Notes under the pieces: generated by a model
What the model was told of the DNA's origin: nothing
Seen by the model: the letters and a program-made list of their open reading frames with translations, nothing else
The model's database searches: none
From: Phycisphaerae bacterium
Lineage (GTDB): Bacteria > Planctomycetota > Phycisphaerae > SM23-33
DNA length: 44,556 bases
Assembly (NCBI GenBank): GCA_016782885.1
Contig: JADHXQ010000029.1
Span: forward strand, 1 to 44,556
Direction: 5' to 3'
Shown: positions 10,606 to 19,441 of the stretch, one piece after another
Position numbering within the stretch: the first letter of the stretch is position 1
How the letters are laid out: each line of letters opens with the position of its first letter
Made by a program: the position numbers and the translations under genes

Positions 10606-12681
10606 TTGGCCCAACTTGAACTGGGTACGGAGGTTTGTTACGTAAAGGGCGTGGGGCTCGCCTGGGCCCGGAAGCTCGCCGAACTCGGTATCGAAACGGT
10701 GGAGGACCTGCTGCTGCATTTTCCCTTCCGCTTCGATCTGCGCCGCCAGGCACAACCGATCGCCTCGCTCGCGGGCGCCGGAACATCAGCCACCGTCGCC
10801 GGGGAAGTGACCGCCCTCAAGGAAAATCGCTTCGGACGCAAACCCTTCTTCCAGATCGAACTCGAGGACGAGACCGGATCCGTACCGGTCAAATGGTTCG
10901 GCGGCGGGTATCTGCGAGACAAGATCAAGATGGGCACGCAACTGGCGATCAGCGGAAAGCCCAGCGTCTATCGCGAGCAAGTGCAGTTCGTAAACCCCCA
11001 ATTCCAGATCATCTACGACCCCGAAGGAACGAACCTCGACCGCGACGAACTCATGCCCGTCTATCCCGCGGGCAAACAACTCACAAGCCGCATGATCTCC
11101 TCGGTTATCAAGCGCGTACTCGGCGAGGCAGAAAGGCTCATCCCGCGATGGTTCGACGCGGAGTACCTCGAACGGCGCGGGATGATGTCGCGACCGGCCG
11201 CGGTAGCGGCGATGCACAAGCCCGAAGAGAAAGACCACTGGGCCCAGGCACGCCGCAGAATCGCATACGACGAGTGCCTCGTGATGCAACTTGGAATCGC
11301 GCTGATGCGAATGCGACAGATAAGCCGCCCGGCACACGCTCTGGCAAACTCGGAACTCATCGACCAGCGAATACGCGCCAGGTTCCCCTTCAAACTCACC
11401 GACGCACAAGACCGGGCCATCGCCGATATCACCGCCGACATCGCCCGCGACAGGCCGATGAACCGCCTGCTCCAGGGCGACGTGGGGTCCGGAAAAACGG
11501 TCGTGGCGCTCTACGCGGCGCTGCTGGCGATCGCCAGGGGCAAACAGGCGGCGATCATGGCGCCGACCGAAATCCTAGCCACCCAGCACTACAACAAGAT
11601 CCGCGACTACCTCGCCGGTTCGCGAGTCCGCATCGCCCTGCTGGTCGGAAGGCAGAAACCCGCCGAACGCAAGGAAATACTCGATTCGCTGGCCGACGGG
11701 CAGATCGATATAGTAGTCGGAACACACGCGCTGATAAGCGAGGGCGTGAAATTCTCGGACCTGGCGCTGGTGGTTGTCGACGAGCAGCACCGATTCGGCG
11801 TGACCCAACGGACGACCATTCGCGGAAAAGGTTTCGCCCCGCATTACCTGGTGATGACGGCCACTCCCATCCCGCGGACGCTGGCGCTGACGGTCTTCGG
11901 CGACCTTGACGTTTCGGTGATAGACGCCCTACCGCCCGGCCGCGGAAAAACAGAAACGCTCTGCGTGCCTCACAAGGCGATGGGCGACGTCCTCGACCGC
12001 GTTCGCGAGGAACTCGATGCCGGGCGCCAGGCGTATTTCATCTATCCGCTGGTCAACCCGTCTCCGGAACTGGAACTGACCGCCGCCGAAGACGCATATC
12101 ATGACCTGGCCGACGGACCGCTGAAAGATTACGAGATCTCCCTGATCCACGGTCAGATGAAGCCCGCCGACAAGAACTCCGCGATGGACCGCTTCCGAAC
12201 CGGCGAGGTCCAGGCGCTGATCGCATCAGTCGTGGTCGAAGTTGGCATGGACGTACCAGCCGCCAGCGTGATGGTGATAACGCACGCCGAGCGATTCGGG
12301 CTGGCCCAACTGCACCAGCTTCGAGGGCGAGTCGGGCGGGGAAGCGACGACGCGGTCTGCATTCTGGTCGCCTCGCCGAAAACGCCCGAGGCAAAGCGGC
12401 GCCTCAAAGTGCTAGTCGACACTAACGACGGATTCAAAGTGGCGGAAGAGGACCTCAGGATCCGCGGACCGGGCGAAATTTTCGGGACCCGCCAGCACGG
12501 GCTGCCCGAACTGAAAGTCGCCGACCTGATCGAAGATTTCGAACTCCTGCGCCTGGCGAGGCGAGACGCCTTCGCGATAGTCGCGGACGACCCGGGTCTC
12601 AACGCCCCCCACCACCAGCAACTCCGCCGCGAAGTAATCAAAGCCTACGCGGGAAAACTCAATTTGCTGGCGGGGGCGTAA
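10606..12681 (+). CDS. recG: ATP-dependent DNA helicase RecG
   Basis: RecG remodels stalled replication forks and Holliday junctions in the cytosol. The 691-residue product has the N-terminal wedge/OB region, then Walker A in LLQGDVGSGKTVVALYA, motif Ia (IMAPTEILATQHY), the DEQH box (VVVDEQHRFGVTQR), motif III (MTATPIPRT) and motif VI (LHQLRGRVGRGSDDA), followed by the RecG wedge-linked C-terminal domain. Length is normal for the family. The start used is TTG at 10606, because no ATG fits the conserved N-terminus and no strong ribosome site is visible. Confidence 0.96.
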   Translation: MAQLELGTEVCYVKGVGLAWARKLAELGIETVEDLLLHFPFRFDLRRQAQPIASLAGAGTSATVAGEVTALKENRFGRKPFFQIELEDETGSVPVKWFGGGYLRDKIKMGTQLAISGKPSVYREQVQFVNPQFQIIYDPEGTNLDRDELMPVYPAGKQLTSRMISSVIKRVLGEAERLIPRWFDAEYLERRGMMSRPAAVAAMHKPEEKDHWAQARRRIAYDECLVMQLGIALMRMRQISRPAHALANSELIDQRIRARFPFKLTDAQDRAIADITADIARDRPMNRLLQGDVGSGKTVVALYAALLAIARGKQAAIMAPTEILATQHYNKIRDYLAGSRVRIALLVGRQKPAERKEILDSLADGQIDIVVGTHALISEGVKFSDLALVVVDEQHRFGVTQRTTIRGKGFAPHYLVMTATPIPRTLALTVFGDLDVSVIDALPPGRGKTETLCVPHKAMGDVLDRVREELDAGRQAYFIYPLVNPSPELELTAAEDAYHDLADGPLKDYEISLIHGQMKPADKNSAMDRFRTGEVQALIASVVVEVGMDVPAASVMVITHAERFGLAQLHQLRGRVGRGSDDAVCILVASPKTPEAKRRLKVLVDTNDGFKVAEEDLRIRGPGEIFGTRQHGLPELKVADLIEDFELLRLARRDAFAIVADDPGLNAPHHQQLRREVIKAYAGKLNLLAGA

Positions 12682-12704
12682 CTCAAGCCCGTTTGCATTT
12701 CCAG

Positions 12705-12747
12705 GGCAATAACAAATATTGCCACTTACTGTTATTGACGATATAAT
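12705..12747 (+). promoter_or_regulatory. parDE promoter with overlapping operator-like inverted repeat
   Basis: TTGCCA at 12719-12724 and a consensus TATAAT at 12742-12747 are 17 bp apart. The perfect 7-bp inverted repeat GGCAATA (12705-12711) / TATTGCC (12717-12723) covers the -35 box. This is where a ParD antitoxin would be expected to bind for autorepression. The repeat could instead help end recG transcription, but no T-run follows. Confidence 0.65.
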
Positions 12748-12777
12748 GACGGTAGGCTTGACATGGAGACCGGCAAC

Positions 12778-13068
12778 ATGAATATTTCATTAACGCAAGA
12801 ACTCGAAACGATGGTCAAGGACAAGGTTCGCAGCGGCATGTATCACTCAGCCAGCGAAGTCATTCGCGCGGGCCTGCGTCTGCTCAAAGACCAGGACCAA
12901 CTTTACGAGATCCGCCTTGCTGAACTCCGCAAGGAGGTCGCCATCGGAATCGAACAGGCCGATCGCGGCGAGGTGCATGAGTGCGAGACGGGCGAAGACC
13001 TCCACCGTTTCTTCGACGACATCAAGGCTGAAGGCCGCCGCCGACTGGCCGACAGGAAAAAAGCATGA
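12778..13068 (+). CDS. parD: ParD-type antitoxin (RHH)
   Basis: The 96-residue product starts MNISLTQELETMVKDKV and continues SGMYHSASEVIRAGLRLLKD, the ribbon-helix-helix DNA-binding domain of ParD/CopG-type antitoxins. The acidic, helical C-terminus (about residues 45-96) is the expected toxin-wrapping part. An ATG at 12763 is in frame, but it overlaps the GGAG ribosome site at 12765-12768 that serves the ATG at 12778, so 12778 is chosen. It overlaps the toxin gene by 4 bp, implying translational coupling. Confidence 0.88.
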   Translation: MNISLTQELETMVKDKVRSGMYHSASEVIRAGLRLLKDQDQLYEIRLAELRKEVAIGIEQADRGEVHECETGEDLHRFFDDIKAEGRRRLADRKKA

Positions 13069-13355
13069 CGCGCCACATCGCCTTCGCACGTCAGGCCCGG
13101 CGTGACATGGATGAAATTTGGGCGTACATTGCCGAAGACAACGTCGCAGCAGCCGATGAACTGATCGATGAGTTCTATCAAACCACCAAAACCCTGTCCG
13201 ACAACCCGAAGCTGGGACGTCGTCGCGAGGAACTCTCCGATGGTCTGCGAAGTTTGCACGTGGGTAACTATGTAATCCTCTACCGCCCGCATGCCGATGG
13301 CGTAATCGTCATCCGCGTCCTGCACGGGGCACGCGATTTACCAGAGATGTTCTGA
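13065..13355 (+). CDS. parE: ParE/RelE-superfamily toxin
   Basis: The 96-residue protein matches the ParE-type plasmid stabilisation toxin fold. FARQARRDMDEIWAYIAEDN forms the N-terminal helices. LGRRREELSDGLRSLHVGNY and VILYRPHADGVIVIRVLHGARD form the core sheet, with the usual RVLHGARD ending. ParE toxins poison DNA gyrase whereas RelE relatives cut mRNA. The pairing with a ParD antitoxin favours ParE. It overlaps the antitoxin stop by 4 bp and no gene follows in the operon. Confidence 0.88.
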   Translation: MTRHIAFARQARRDMDEIWAYIAEDNVAAADELIDEFYQTTKTLSDNPKLGRRREELSDGLRSLHVGNYVILYRPHADGVIVIRVLHGARDLPEMF

Positions 13356-13418
13356 CTTAATCGAGACATAACGGGGCCATCGATATCGTAGTCGTTTTCC
13401 GTCAGGCCCGCGGGGAGT

Positions 13419-14127
13419 TTATGACCGGCGGCGACGCAGCATCGCTAATCCGCCAAGGGCCAGAAGGCTCATCGTCGCCGGTTCGGGTAGTGTCATCGTA
13501 GTGACGCCTGAATCGTAGGCGATGTTGAAGTCGGCGGCGGTGGCGGCCGATCCGGCGATTGTCATGCTGCTGGCGAGTGTTGTAAGACGCGAGGTGCGGT
13601 CCCCTCCGGTCCAGTTGAACACGCCCGTGCTCCCGGTAGTCCAGTTAAACACGCCGCCTGTCTCGATCAGGAAATCCGCTTCCTGTTGTTCCGCGAGATT
13701 CACCACGCCCCCGCCGAAATTGAACGTGCCGTTGCTCCTGACGATAAAACCGGTGTCGGCGTAGTTATCGTCAGCGATGTTGATTTCGCCGCCGGTCATC
13801 GTGGCCGTGGCGGAAGCAGCGCCCCCCACTCCAAACGCCTGCGAAAGGTTGAGCGTACCGGCCGAGATGTCGAACGTAATCGGCGAACTGGACGCCGCGG
13901 TCGTACCGGGAAAAACCTTCTTGCCCTGAATGACGTCGCTCGCCCCGTCGATCTTGTCGCCATTTTCAAAATCGTAGTGTTTCGTGTTGCCTGCTGCTCC
14001 CCAAGGCGAGGTTCTGGTGGCGCCATCCACGATAATCGTCGCGGTAACGACGCGGCGCGCTGGCGACAAACACAACGAATGCCGCCAACAAAAGCAAGGC
14101 CTTGGCGCGTGCTGGTGCGTTTAACAT
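13419..14127 (-). pseudogene. PEP-CTERM sorted surface protein with an N-terminal frameshift
   Basis: The C-terminus LPEPATMSLLALGGLAMLRRRR is a PEP-CTERM anchor: PEP motif, hydrophobic helix, arginine cluster, read by an exosortase. Most of the protein (downstream of about 14075) is one frame rich in Thr, Gly and Asn and resembling an autotransporter-like beta helix (VFNWTTGSTGVFNWTGG). A signal peptide, MLNAPARAKALLLLAAFVV, begins at ATG 14127 with a good GAGGAAG ribosome site upstream, but it lies in another frame. The two frames would join near 14045-14065, within GACGCGGCGCGCTGG, if one base were removed. This is therefore either an inactivated gene or an assembly error. Confidence 0.7.
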
Positions 14128-14420
14128 GTTACTGCTTCCTCAACTCCAGCAACCTCTCGGTCGCTCATTTGCCTCAATCATCTGCCCAGGAACCACACCT
14201 GGAACATCCGACAGTTCACTGATTATAACCTAACTTCACGATATTGTCAAGCATAAAATGCCGTCAAATACTTTATATACATATATATACAAATCCCTGA
14301 TACCGAATTGGTCCATGCAATAACAGGCAGATGCTGCCGCAATATCGCTTGAAGCAAGGCGAAGATTTTCGAACAATAATGGGTAATCTAACAGTTTCAA
14401 CCCTTTCCACGGTTCTTTTT
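14128..14420. other. Intergenic AT-rich stretch
   Basis: No gene is supported here. It contains an AT-rich run with TATATACATATATATAC near 14274-14290, which may reflect bent or easily melted DNA between the divergent PEP-CTERM gene and the ATPase gene. Confidence 0.5.
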
Positions 14421-14470
14421 GGGTTAATTGACAGGTCCACCTTGCAATTAACCCGCTTTCCTCCTATAAT
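14421..14470 (+). promoter_or_regulatory. Promoter with a 10-bp perfect inverted repeat, upstream of the AAA/DUF4143 ATPase
   Basis: GGGTTAATTG (14421-14430) and CAATTAACCC (14445-14454) are perfect inverted copies separated by 14 bp. The right arm overlaps the -35 element TTGCAA (14442-14447), which is 17 bp from a consensus TATAAT (14465-14470). This looks like an operator for a dimeric repressor. The regulator is not identified. Confidence 0.65.
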
Positions 14471-14517
14471 ACTCCTGATGGCTCCAAATTGCGTGGGCCT
14501 GAAAGGTCAGGATTTCT

Positions 14518-15696
14518 ATGCCAATTCAATGGATTCCGAGAAGAATTGAATCTGAATTCGCAAAGGTATGCTCCGAATATCCGGTGGTGACTATCACTGG
14601 ACCGAGGCAATCGGGCAAAACATCTCTGGCAAGGCGATGCTGCCCCAATCACGCCTATGCCAATCTGGAATCGCCGGAGGTGCGCCAACTCGCCCAGGAA
14701 GATCCCAAAGGCTTTCTCCATGCATACCCCGCACCCGTAATCATCGACGAGGTGCAGCGAGTTCCGCAACTGCTTTCTTATATCCAGATCCTGGCAGACG
14801 CTACCGACAAACACGGGCAATACATTCTCACCGGAAGCCACCAGATAGATCTCGCCGCGGCGATAAGCCAATCACTGGCTGGGCGCACCGCGCTGCTGAG
14901 ACTCTTACCGCTGTCCCTGATCGAACTGCAACAGGCAGGGGTGCAACAGTCTCGTGACGAGGTGATGTACCGAGGGTTTATGCCCAGGCTCTATCACGAA
15001 GACATTCGCCCGAGCACACTGTATGCGGAGTATTTTCAAAACTATGTCGAACGCGATCTGCAACAGATGGCGTCGGTTCGAGACCTTCTCCAGTTTGAAA
15101 AGTTTCTGCGGGTGCTGGCTGGGCGTATCGGACAGGTGGTGAACATCAGCTCGCTAGCCAGCGACGTGGGAGTATCTCGCGGAACGCTCAACGAATGGCT
15201 CGCCGTGCTTGAGGCGTCCTTCATTGTCTTTCGCCTACCGCCATGGTTCGCCAATGCCGGAAAACGGGCCATCAAAACGCCGAAACTTTATTTCACCGAA
15301 CCGGGCCTTGCCGCATGGTTGCTCGATATCGAGTCGCCAAAGCAAATCGCCCGCGACCCGCTTATGGGCAATCTCTTCGAGAACATGATTATCGCCGAAG
15401 CCCTCAAGGCCAGCGTCAATGCGGGCAAAATGCCCAACCTGTACTTCTACCGAGACACCCGCGGCCATGAGGTTGATCTGATCGTTCGCCTGCAGCGTAA
15501 AGTCAGACCCGCGGAAATCAAAGCCGCCATGACATACTCGCCGGAGATGCTTAAAGGACTCAAGCAGTTCCAACGCCAATGCCCAGACACATTGCCCGGA
15601 GCCGTAATCTACGCGGGCGACATCGAAACTGAACTGAACGAAGCGAGCCTGTTGAACTTCTACAACGTATCCGATTGGGTCGACCAGCGAGAGTGA
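14518..15696 (+). CDS. AAA-family ATPase with DUF4143
   Basis: The 392-residue protein has Walker A in VVTITGPRQSGKTSLARR (about residues 23-40), Walker B in PAPVIIDEVQRVPQLL (about 72-87) and sensor-like YILTGSHQ. A C-terminal DUF4143 region follows, with VDLIVRLQRKVRPAEIKAAM resembling a PD-(D/E)xK nuclease-like core (D, then E-x-K). The family is widespread and mobile, and its molecular role is not established. It is monocistronic, has its own strong promoter and operator-like repeat, and sits beside other accessory genes. Confidence 0.87.
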   Translation: MPIQWIPRRIESEFAKVCSEYPVVTITGPRQSGKTSLARRCCPNHAYANLESPEVRQLAQEDPKGFLHAYPAPVIIDEVQRVPQLLSYIQILADATDKHGQYILTGSHQIDLAAAISQSLAGRTALLRLLPLSLIELQQAGVQQSRDEVMYRGFMPRLYHEDIRPSTLYAEYFQNYVERDLQQMASVRDLLQFEKFLRVLAGRIGQVVNISSLASDVGVSRGTLNEWLAVLEASFIVFRLPPWFANAGKRAIKTPKLYFTEPGLAAWLLDIESPKQIARDPLMGNLFENMIIAEALKASVNAGKMPNLYFYRDTRGHEVDLIVRLQRKVRPAEIKAAMTYSPEMLKGLKQFQRQCPDTLPGAVIYAGDIETELNEASLLNFYNVSDWVDQRE

Positions 15697-15793
15697 ACCG
15701 GCGTAGGGGATTTGACGGCGGCGGCCTCTGGCGATAAGATGCTGTGAGTCAAACTGAATTTACGAAACTTAACCTCCATTCAGGAGTCGAATC

Positions 15794-16192
15794 GTGAAAA
15801 TAACGCAAGAAACGCTCGATAGTCTGAAATACGACGCAAGCGGGCTGATACCGGCGGTGGTGGCGGACGCCGAGACCAACGAAGTGCTGATGGTCGCTTA
15901 CATGAATAAGGATTCGCTGGCGGACACCGTGCGGACCGGAAAGACGCACTTCTGGTCGCGCAGCCGCCAGAAGTACTGGATGAAGGGCGAAAGCTCCGGT
16001 CACACGCAGGAAGTCAAGGGTATCTATACCGATTGCGACATGGACACACTCGTGATAAAGGTCGCCCAGAAAGGCGCCGCCTGCCATAACGGATATCGCT
16101 CGTGTTTTTACCGCAAGCTCAACGACGCCGGCGAATTCGAGGTCGTGGACGAACGCATATTCGATCCTGACGAGGTATACGGTAAGAAATGA
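15794..16192 (+). CDS. hisI: Phosphoribosyl-AMP cyclohydrolase
   Basis: HisI opens the purine ring of phosphoribosyl-AMP in histidine synthesis. The 132-residue protein is monofunctional, with no HisE domain. Family motifs include [38 protein letters not shown] and the zinc/magnesium site region [10 protein letters not shown] followed by [12 protein letters not shown] ribosome site, CAGGAG, lies at 15780-15785. No other his gene is nearby. Its TGA stop directly abuts the ATG of the potassium channel gene, so the two are probably co-transcribed. Confidence 0.96.
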   Translation: MKITQETLDSLKYDASGLIPAVVADAETNEVLMVAYMNKDSLADTVRTGKTHFWSRSRQKYWMKGESSGHTQEVKGIYTDCDMDTLVIKVAQKGAACHNGYRSCFYRKLNDAGEFEVVDERIFDPDEVYGKK

Positions 16193-18103
16193 ATGGACGA
16201 ACTGCATGTTCCATCTTCTCCTGACGGGCGGAGCGGCCGGTCATGGCTGGCGATAATGAACGTCATTCTGGCGTCCGCGGGGGTTGCTGCAGTCGCGGCG
16301 CTGGTGCTGGAATACGGTTTCGGTAAAACTCCTCCGATCGGGAAGTTCTGGCTGCACCTGATCCAGAGCATGGTCGTGGCGGTCTTCATCGCCGATCGCT
16401 TCATCAGGCTTTTTCTGTCGCGGGATTATCTGAAATACCTTCGGGAGAACTGGACGGACTTTGCGCTGATGGGCGCCGCGGCGGTCGTTCTGGTCGTCTA
16501 TTCGCGGTACGGGGAGGTCCTGTCTGCCGGCGCGATCTACGTTATCGTCACGCAGGTCTACATCCTGGTGGCGTTGATAATCCGCGGAGTGAACGTGAAT
16601 CTCCGATTCGCCGACAGCGGGATCCATCCGGCAAGGCTGCTGGTGGGGAGTTTCGTGTTCATGTGCCTGGTCGGATCGGGCCTGCTTATGCTCCCCGCGG
16701 CGATTACCGACGGCGAGTGGGCGAGATGGGGATATCTCGACTCGCTGTTCACCGCAACGAGCGCCACGTGCGTGACGGGCCTTGTGGTAAAGGGCACCGG
16801 AAGCACGTTCACGCCGTTCGGGCAGGCGGTCATCCTGGGGCTGATCCAGCTCGGCGGGCTGGGGATCATGATGTTCGGTACGGTGATGGCGATGATGGTC
16901 GGAAAGATGCTGTCGCTCAAGGGTACGGACACACTGGGGCAGATGCTGAACACCAGCCAGGTCGGACAGATCGCCCGGGTCGCCCGTTTCGTGATCGTCG
17001 CGACGTTCGCCCTGGAACTGCTCGGAGCGGCGGGGCTGTTTCCGATGTTCCTGGCGGCAAACGGGAACGGCGGGGCGCCCCTGACGGTGCCGCGGGCCTT
17101 GTGGTACAGCATTTTCCACAGCGTGTCGGCTTTCTGTAACGCGGGGTTCTCGCTGTACGACAAGAACATGATGGCCGGTGTGGGCGATGGTTTCTCGGCG
17201 CTGCGGGACAGGTGGCAGATGTTGGGCGTAATATCACCCCTGATCATCCTCGGCGGGCTGGGCTTCCCGGTGCTCCAGGATATCGGGCGATGGTTCGGAA
17301 GCCTGGTCGAGCGCATGCGCAGGGCGAGGCGAGGCAAATGGTCGATGGACTTCTCACCGCTGCCCCGAAGCCGCCTGACGCTGCATTCAAAGATCGTGCT
17401 GTCGACTACTGTGCTCCTGCTGATCTGGGGTGCGGCGATCCTGTGGGCCGTCGAAACCATCGAGACTCCCAGACCCTTTACGCCCGGGCGGGGCCCGAAC
17501 GATCGGACCGCCGTATCCGACAACTGGCACAATACGTCGACACTCGGAAAGGCGAAAGAATCGATCTTCGCGTCAGTCACCGCCAGGACGGCGGGGTTCA
17601 ACACGATAGACATGAACCAGTTGTCCGACGGGGGCAAGCTCTGGATGTGCGGTCTGATGACCGTCGGAGGCAGCCCCGCCAGCACGGCTGGCGGTATGAA
17701 AACCGTTACGCTGGCGATACTGGTGCTGGTCGCCTGCAGCGTATTGCGAAACCGGAGCGAGTTGGAAATCTACCAACGCAGCATAACCGTCGACGTAATC
17801 CGCAAGGTCGTCGCGCTGGCGGTGCTATACATGTGCCTCCTCCTGGCGATCGCATTGTTATTGTCGATTACAATGGGCGGTACTTATCATTTCATCGACC
17901 TGCTGTTTGAATCGTGCAGTGCGTGCGGTACGGTGGGACTCTCGACGGGGGTTACCGAAAAGTTGAACGACCCGGCAAGGGGCGTTGTCATAGCGGGCAT
18001 GTTTATCGGGCGCCTGGGCCCGCTGACGCTGCTGCTCGCAATGGCGGGCAGAACCAGGCCGGCGAAGTACTCCTATCCCTCTGAGAACATAATCATCGGG
18101 TGA
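16193..18103 (+). CDS. ktrB: Potassium uptake channel subunit, TrkH/KtrB family, with N-terminal extension
   Basis: This is the membrane pore subunit of a K+ uptake system. The 636-residue protein contains four pore-loop repeats: TATSATCVTGLVV, HSVSAFCNAGFSL, VTARTAGFNTIDM and FESCSACGTVGLSTGV, each with the conserved glycine of the selectivity filter. KtrB proteins are usually about 450 residues. The extra ~150 N-terminal residues hold four predicted membrane helices (about 20-40, 55-80, 90-110, 115-135) before the channel core. The ATG follows the hisI stop with no gap. The RCK regulator ktrA starts 4 bp after this gene. Confidence 0.92.
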   Translation: MDELHVPSSPDGRSGRSWLAIMNVILASAGVAAVAALVLEYGFGKTPPIGKFWLHLIQSMVVAVFIADRFIRLFLSRDYLKYLRENWTDFALMGAAAVVLVVYSRYGEVLSAGAIYVIVTQVYILVALIIRGVNVNLRFADSGIHPARLLVGSFVFMCLVGSGLLMLPAAITDGEWARWGYLDSLFTATSATCVTGLVVKGTGSTFTPFGQAVILGLIQLGGLGIMMFGTVMAMMVGKMLSLKGTDTLGQMLNTSQVGQIARVARFVIVATFALELLGAAGLFPMFLAANGNGGAPLTVPRALWYSIFHSVSAFCNAGFSLYDKNMMAGVGDGFSALRDRWQMLGVISPLIILGGLGFPVLQDIGRWFGSLVERMRRARRGKWSMDFSPLPRSRLTLHSKIVLSTTVLLLIWGAAILWAVETIETPRPFTPGRGPNDRTAVSDNWHNTSTLGKAKESIFASVTARTAGFNTIDMNQLSDGGKLWMCGLMTVGGSPASTAGGMKTVTLAILVLVACSVLRNRSELEIYQRSITVDVIRKVVALAVLYMCLLLAIALLLSITMGGTYHFIDLLFESCSACGTVGLSTGVTEKLNDPARGVVIAGMFIGRLGPLTLLLAMAGRTRPAKYSYPSENIIIG

Positions 18104-18107
18104 CACT

Positions 18108-18791
18108 ATGGAACGTTTTGCGGTAATCGGATTGGGCAGGTTCGGAATGATGCTGGCCAGATTGCTCGCTCAAGACGGCGCCGACGTTATCGCCGTCGAT
18201 TCCGACAAGGAATGCGTCGACGCCATTCGCGACCAGGTATCGCTTGCGGTATGCCTGGACGCCACGGACGCGGAAGCATTGAAAAGCCAGGGTATCGACA
18301 AGGTGGACGTGGCGATCGTCGGAGTGGGCGACTCGTTTGAAGACAGCGTCCTGGCGACCGTAACGCTCAAGGAACTCGGCGTACCAACCGTCATCAGCCG
18401 CGCCACCAGCCGCGTGCGTGCGGAAATCCTCTCGCGCGTCGGCGCCGACGACGTGGTTAATCCAGAGAAGGAATCCGCACTGCGTTGGAAAAGCCGCCTG
18501 CTGGCCCCGAGCATCATGGAGCGAATCGAACTCGCCGAAGGCGCCTCCCTGGTGCAGCTCGAATCGCCCGAGAGCTTCCACAACAAGACTCTGGCCCAAC
18601 TCGACCTGCGCAAGGGATACCGGGTAAACGTGGTGGCCATCCGCCGCACCGTGGAAGAAATCGAAGGCGGTCAAACCGTTACCAGGCAATTCGTGATATC
18701 GGTACCCGCCGGGGATACCGCCATTAAGAAAGGCGACACCCTGATCCTGATCGGCACGGACGAAGCAATCGAAAACCTGCCCGCAAATTGA
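18108..18791 (+). CDS. ktrA: RCK regulatory subunit, TrkA/KtrA family
   Basis: The cytosolic gating ring of the adjacent K+ channel. The 227-residue protein has one RCK_N Rossmann domain (FAVIGLGRFGMMLARLLAQDG with GxGxxG, then VIAVDSDKE) and a C-terminal TrkA_C domain from about residue 140. Length fits KtrA, which has a single RCK unit, rather than the duplicated TrkA. Binding of ATP/ADP or NAD(H) to the Rossmann domain controls the pore in this family. It lies 4 bp downstream of ktrB in the same operon. Confidence 0.94.
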   Translation: MERFAVIGLGRFGMMLARLLAQDGADVIAVDSDKECVDAIRDQVSLAVCLDATDAEALKSQGIDKVDVAIVGVGDSFEDSVLATVTLKELGVPTVISRATSRVRAEILSRVGADDVVNPEKESALRWKSRLLAPSIMERIELAEGASLVQLESPESFHNKTLAQLDLRKGYRVNVVAIRRTVEEIEGGQTVTRQFVISVPAGDTAIKKGDTLILIGTDEAIENLPAN

Positions 18792-18823
18792 GACATTCAT
18801 CCCGCCAGAGGCGGATCTCCGAC

Positions 18824-18945
18824 AGTAATCAGTGGTCAGTTATCAGTAACGGCGAAAGTCAACACCAGCGCTGCGGACACAGTATTATCGTTGTCGGGGG
18901 TCGTTAATCCGTTGTCGTTACCGGTCACTGATGACTGATTACTGG
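18824..18945. repeat. Long imperfect inverted repeat between convergent genes
   Basis: The left arm at 18824-18852 begins AGTAATCAGTGGTCAGTTAT. The right arm at 18921-18945 is nearly its reverse complement (CCGGTCACTGATGACTGATT at 18921-18940), and about 70 bp lie between. It fills the space between the 3' ends of ktrA and rpiB. It may act as a bidirectional transcription end or belong to a dispersed non-coding repeat family. Confidence 0.65.
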
Positions 18946-18947
18946 TT

Positions 18948-19439
18948 TCACGATTCGACCAGGCCGTTGTCTTCGGATACGTAACAGTTCGGGTCTTCCT
19001 GCTCTTCGATGCAGTTGATCTTGCGGACCCGGCGCTCGTGGCGCCCCCCGCCTTCGAATTCAGTGTCAATCCAACTGCACACGATCCGGCGGATAAGCTC
19101 TTCGCCGAGTACGTCGCTGGCCAGACAGAGGATATTCGCGTTATTGTGCCTGCGCGACATCTGGGCGGTAAGTTCGTCGTGACACAGTGCGGCGCGAATA
19201 CCGGGAACTTTGTTGGCGCAGATGCTCATACCGATCCCGCTACCGCAAACAAGAACCGCCACGTCGACTTTCCCGTCGGCTACGGCTCGCGCGGCGGGGA
19301 AGGCTATGTCCGGATAGTCGCAACTCCTGGAGCTGTTGGTGCCCATATCGACAACTTCATGGTTCCGCTCATTGAGCAGCACCACGATTTTCTCTTTTAC
19401 TGCATGGCCACGATGATCAGCGCCCACTGCGATCTTCAT
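18948..19439 (-). CDS. rpiB: Ribose-5-phosphate isomerase B
   Basis: RpiB interconverts ribose-5-phosphate and ribulose-5-phosphate in the pentose phosphate pathway. The 163-residue protein starts MKIAVGADHRGHAVKEKI and contains the active-site stretch VLVCGSGIGMSICANKVPG and the RRHNNANILCLAS segment. An ATG six bases upstream (19445) overlaps the preceding stop, but the AAAGGG ribosome site at 19447-19452 is correctly spaced (7 bp) only for the ATG at 19439. It lies just downstream of the Sua5-phosphatase gene and is probably translated from the same transcript. The C-terminus is slightly longer than usual. Confidence 0.94.
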   Translation of the reverse strand: MKIAVGADHRGHAVKEKIVVLLNERNHEVVDMGTNSSRSCDYPDIAFPAARAVADGKVDVAVLVCGSGIGMSICANKVPGIRAALCHDELTAQMSRRHNNANILCLASDVLGEELIRRIVCSWIDTEFEGGGRHERRVRKINCIEEQEDPNCYVSEDNGLVES

Positions 19440-19441
19440 TG

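Noticed and set aside
10635..11909. 424-residue frame inside recG
   Set aside because: Arg/Pro-rich shadow of recG in another frame.
14331..14549. Short frame before the AAA/DUF4143 gene
   Set aside because: It spans the promoter and inverted repeat and overlaps the true start; no ribosome site.
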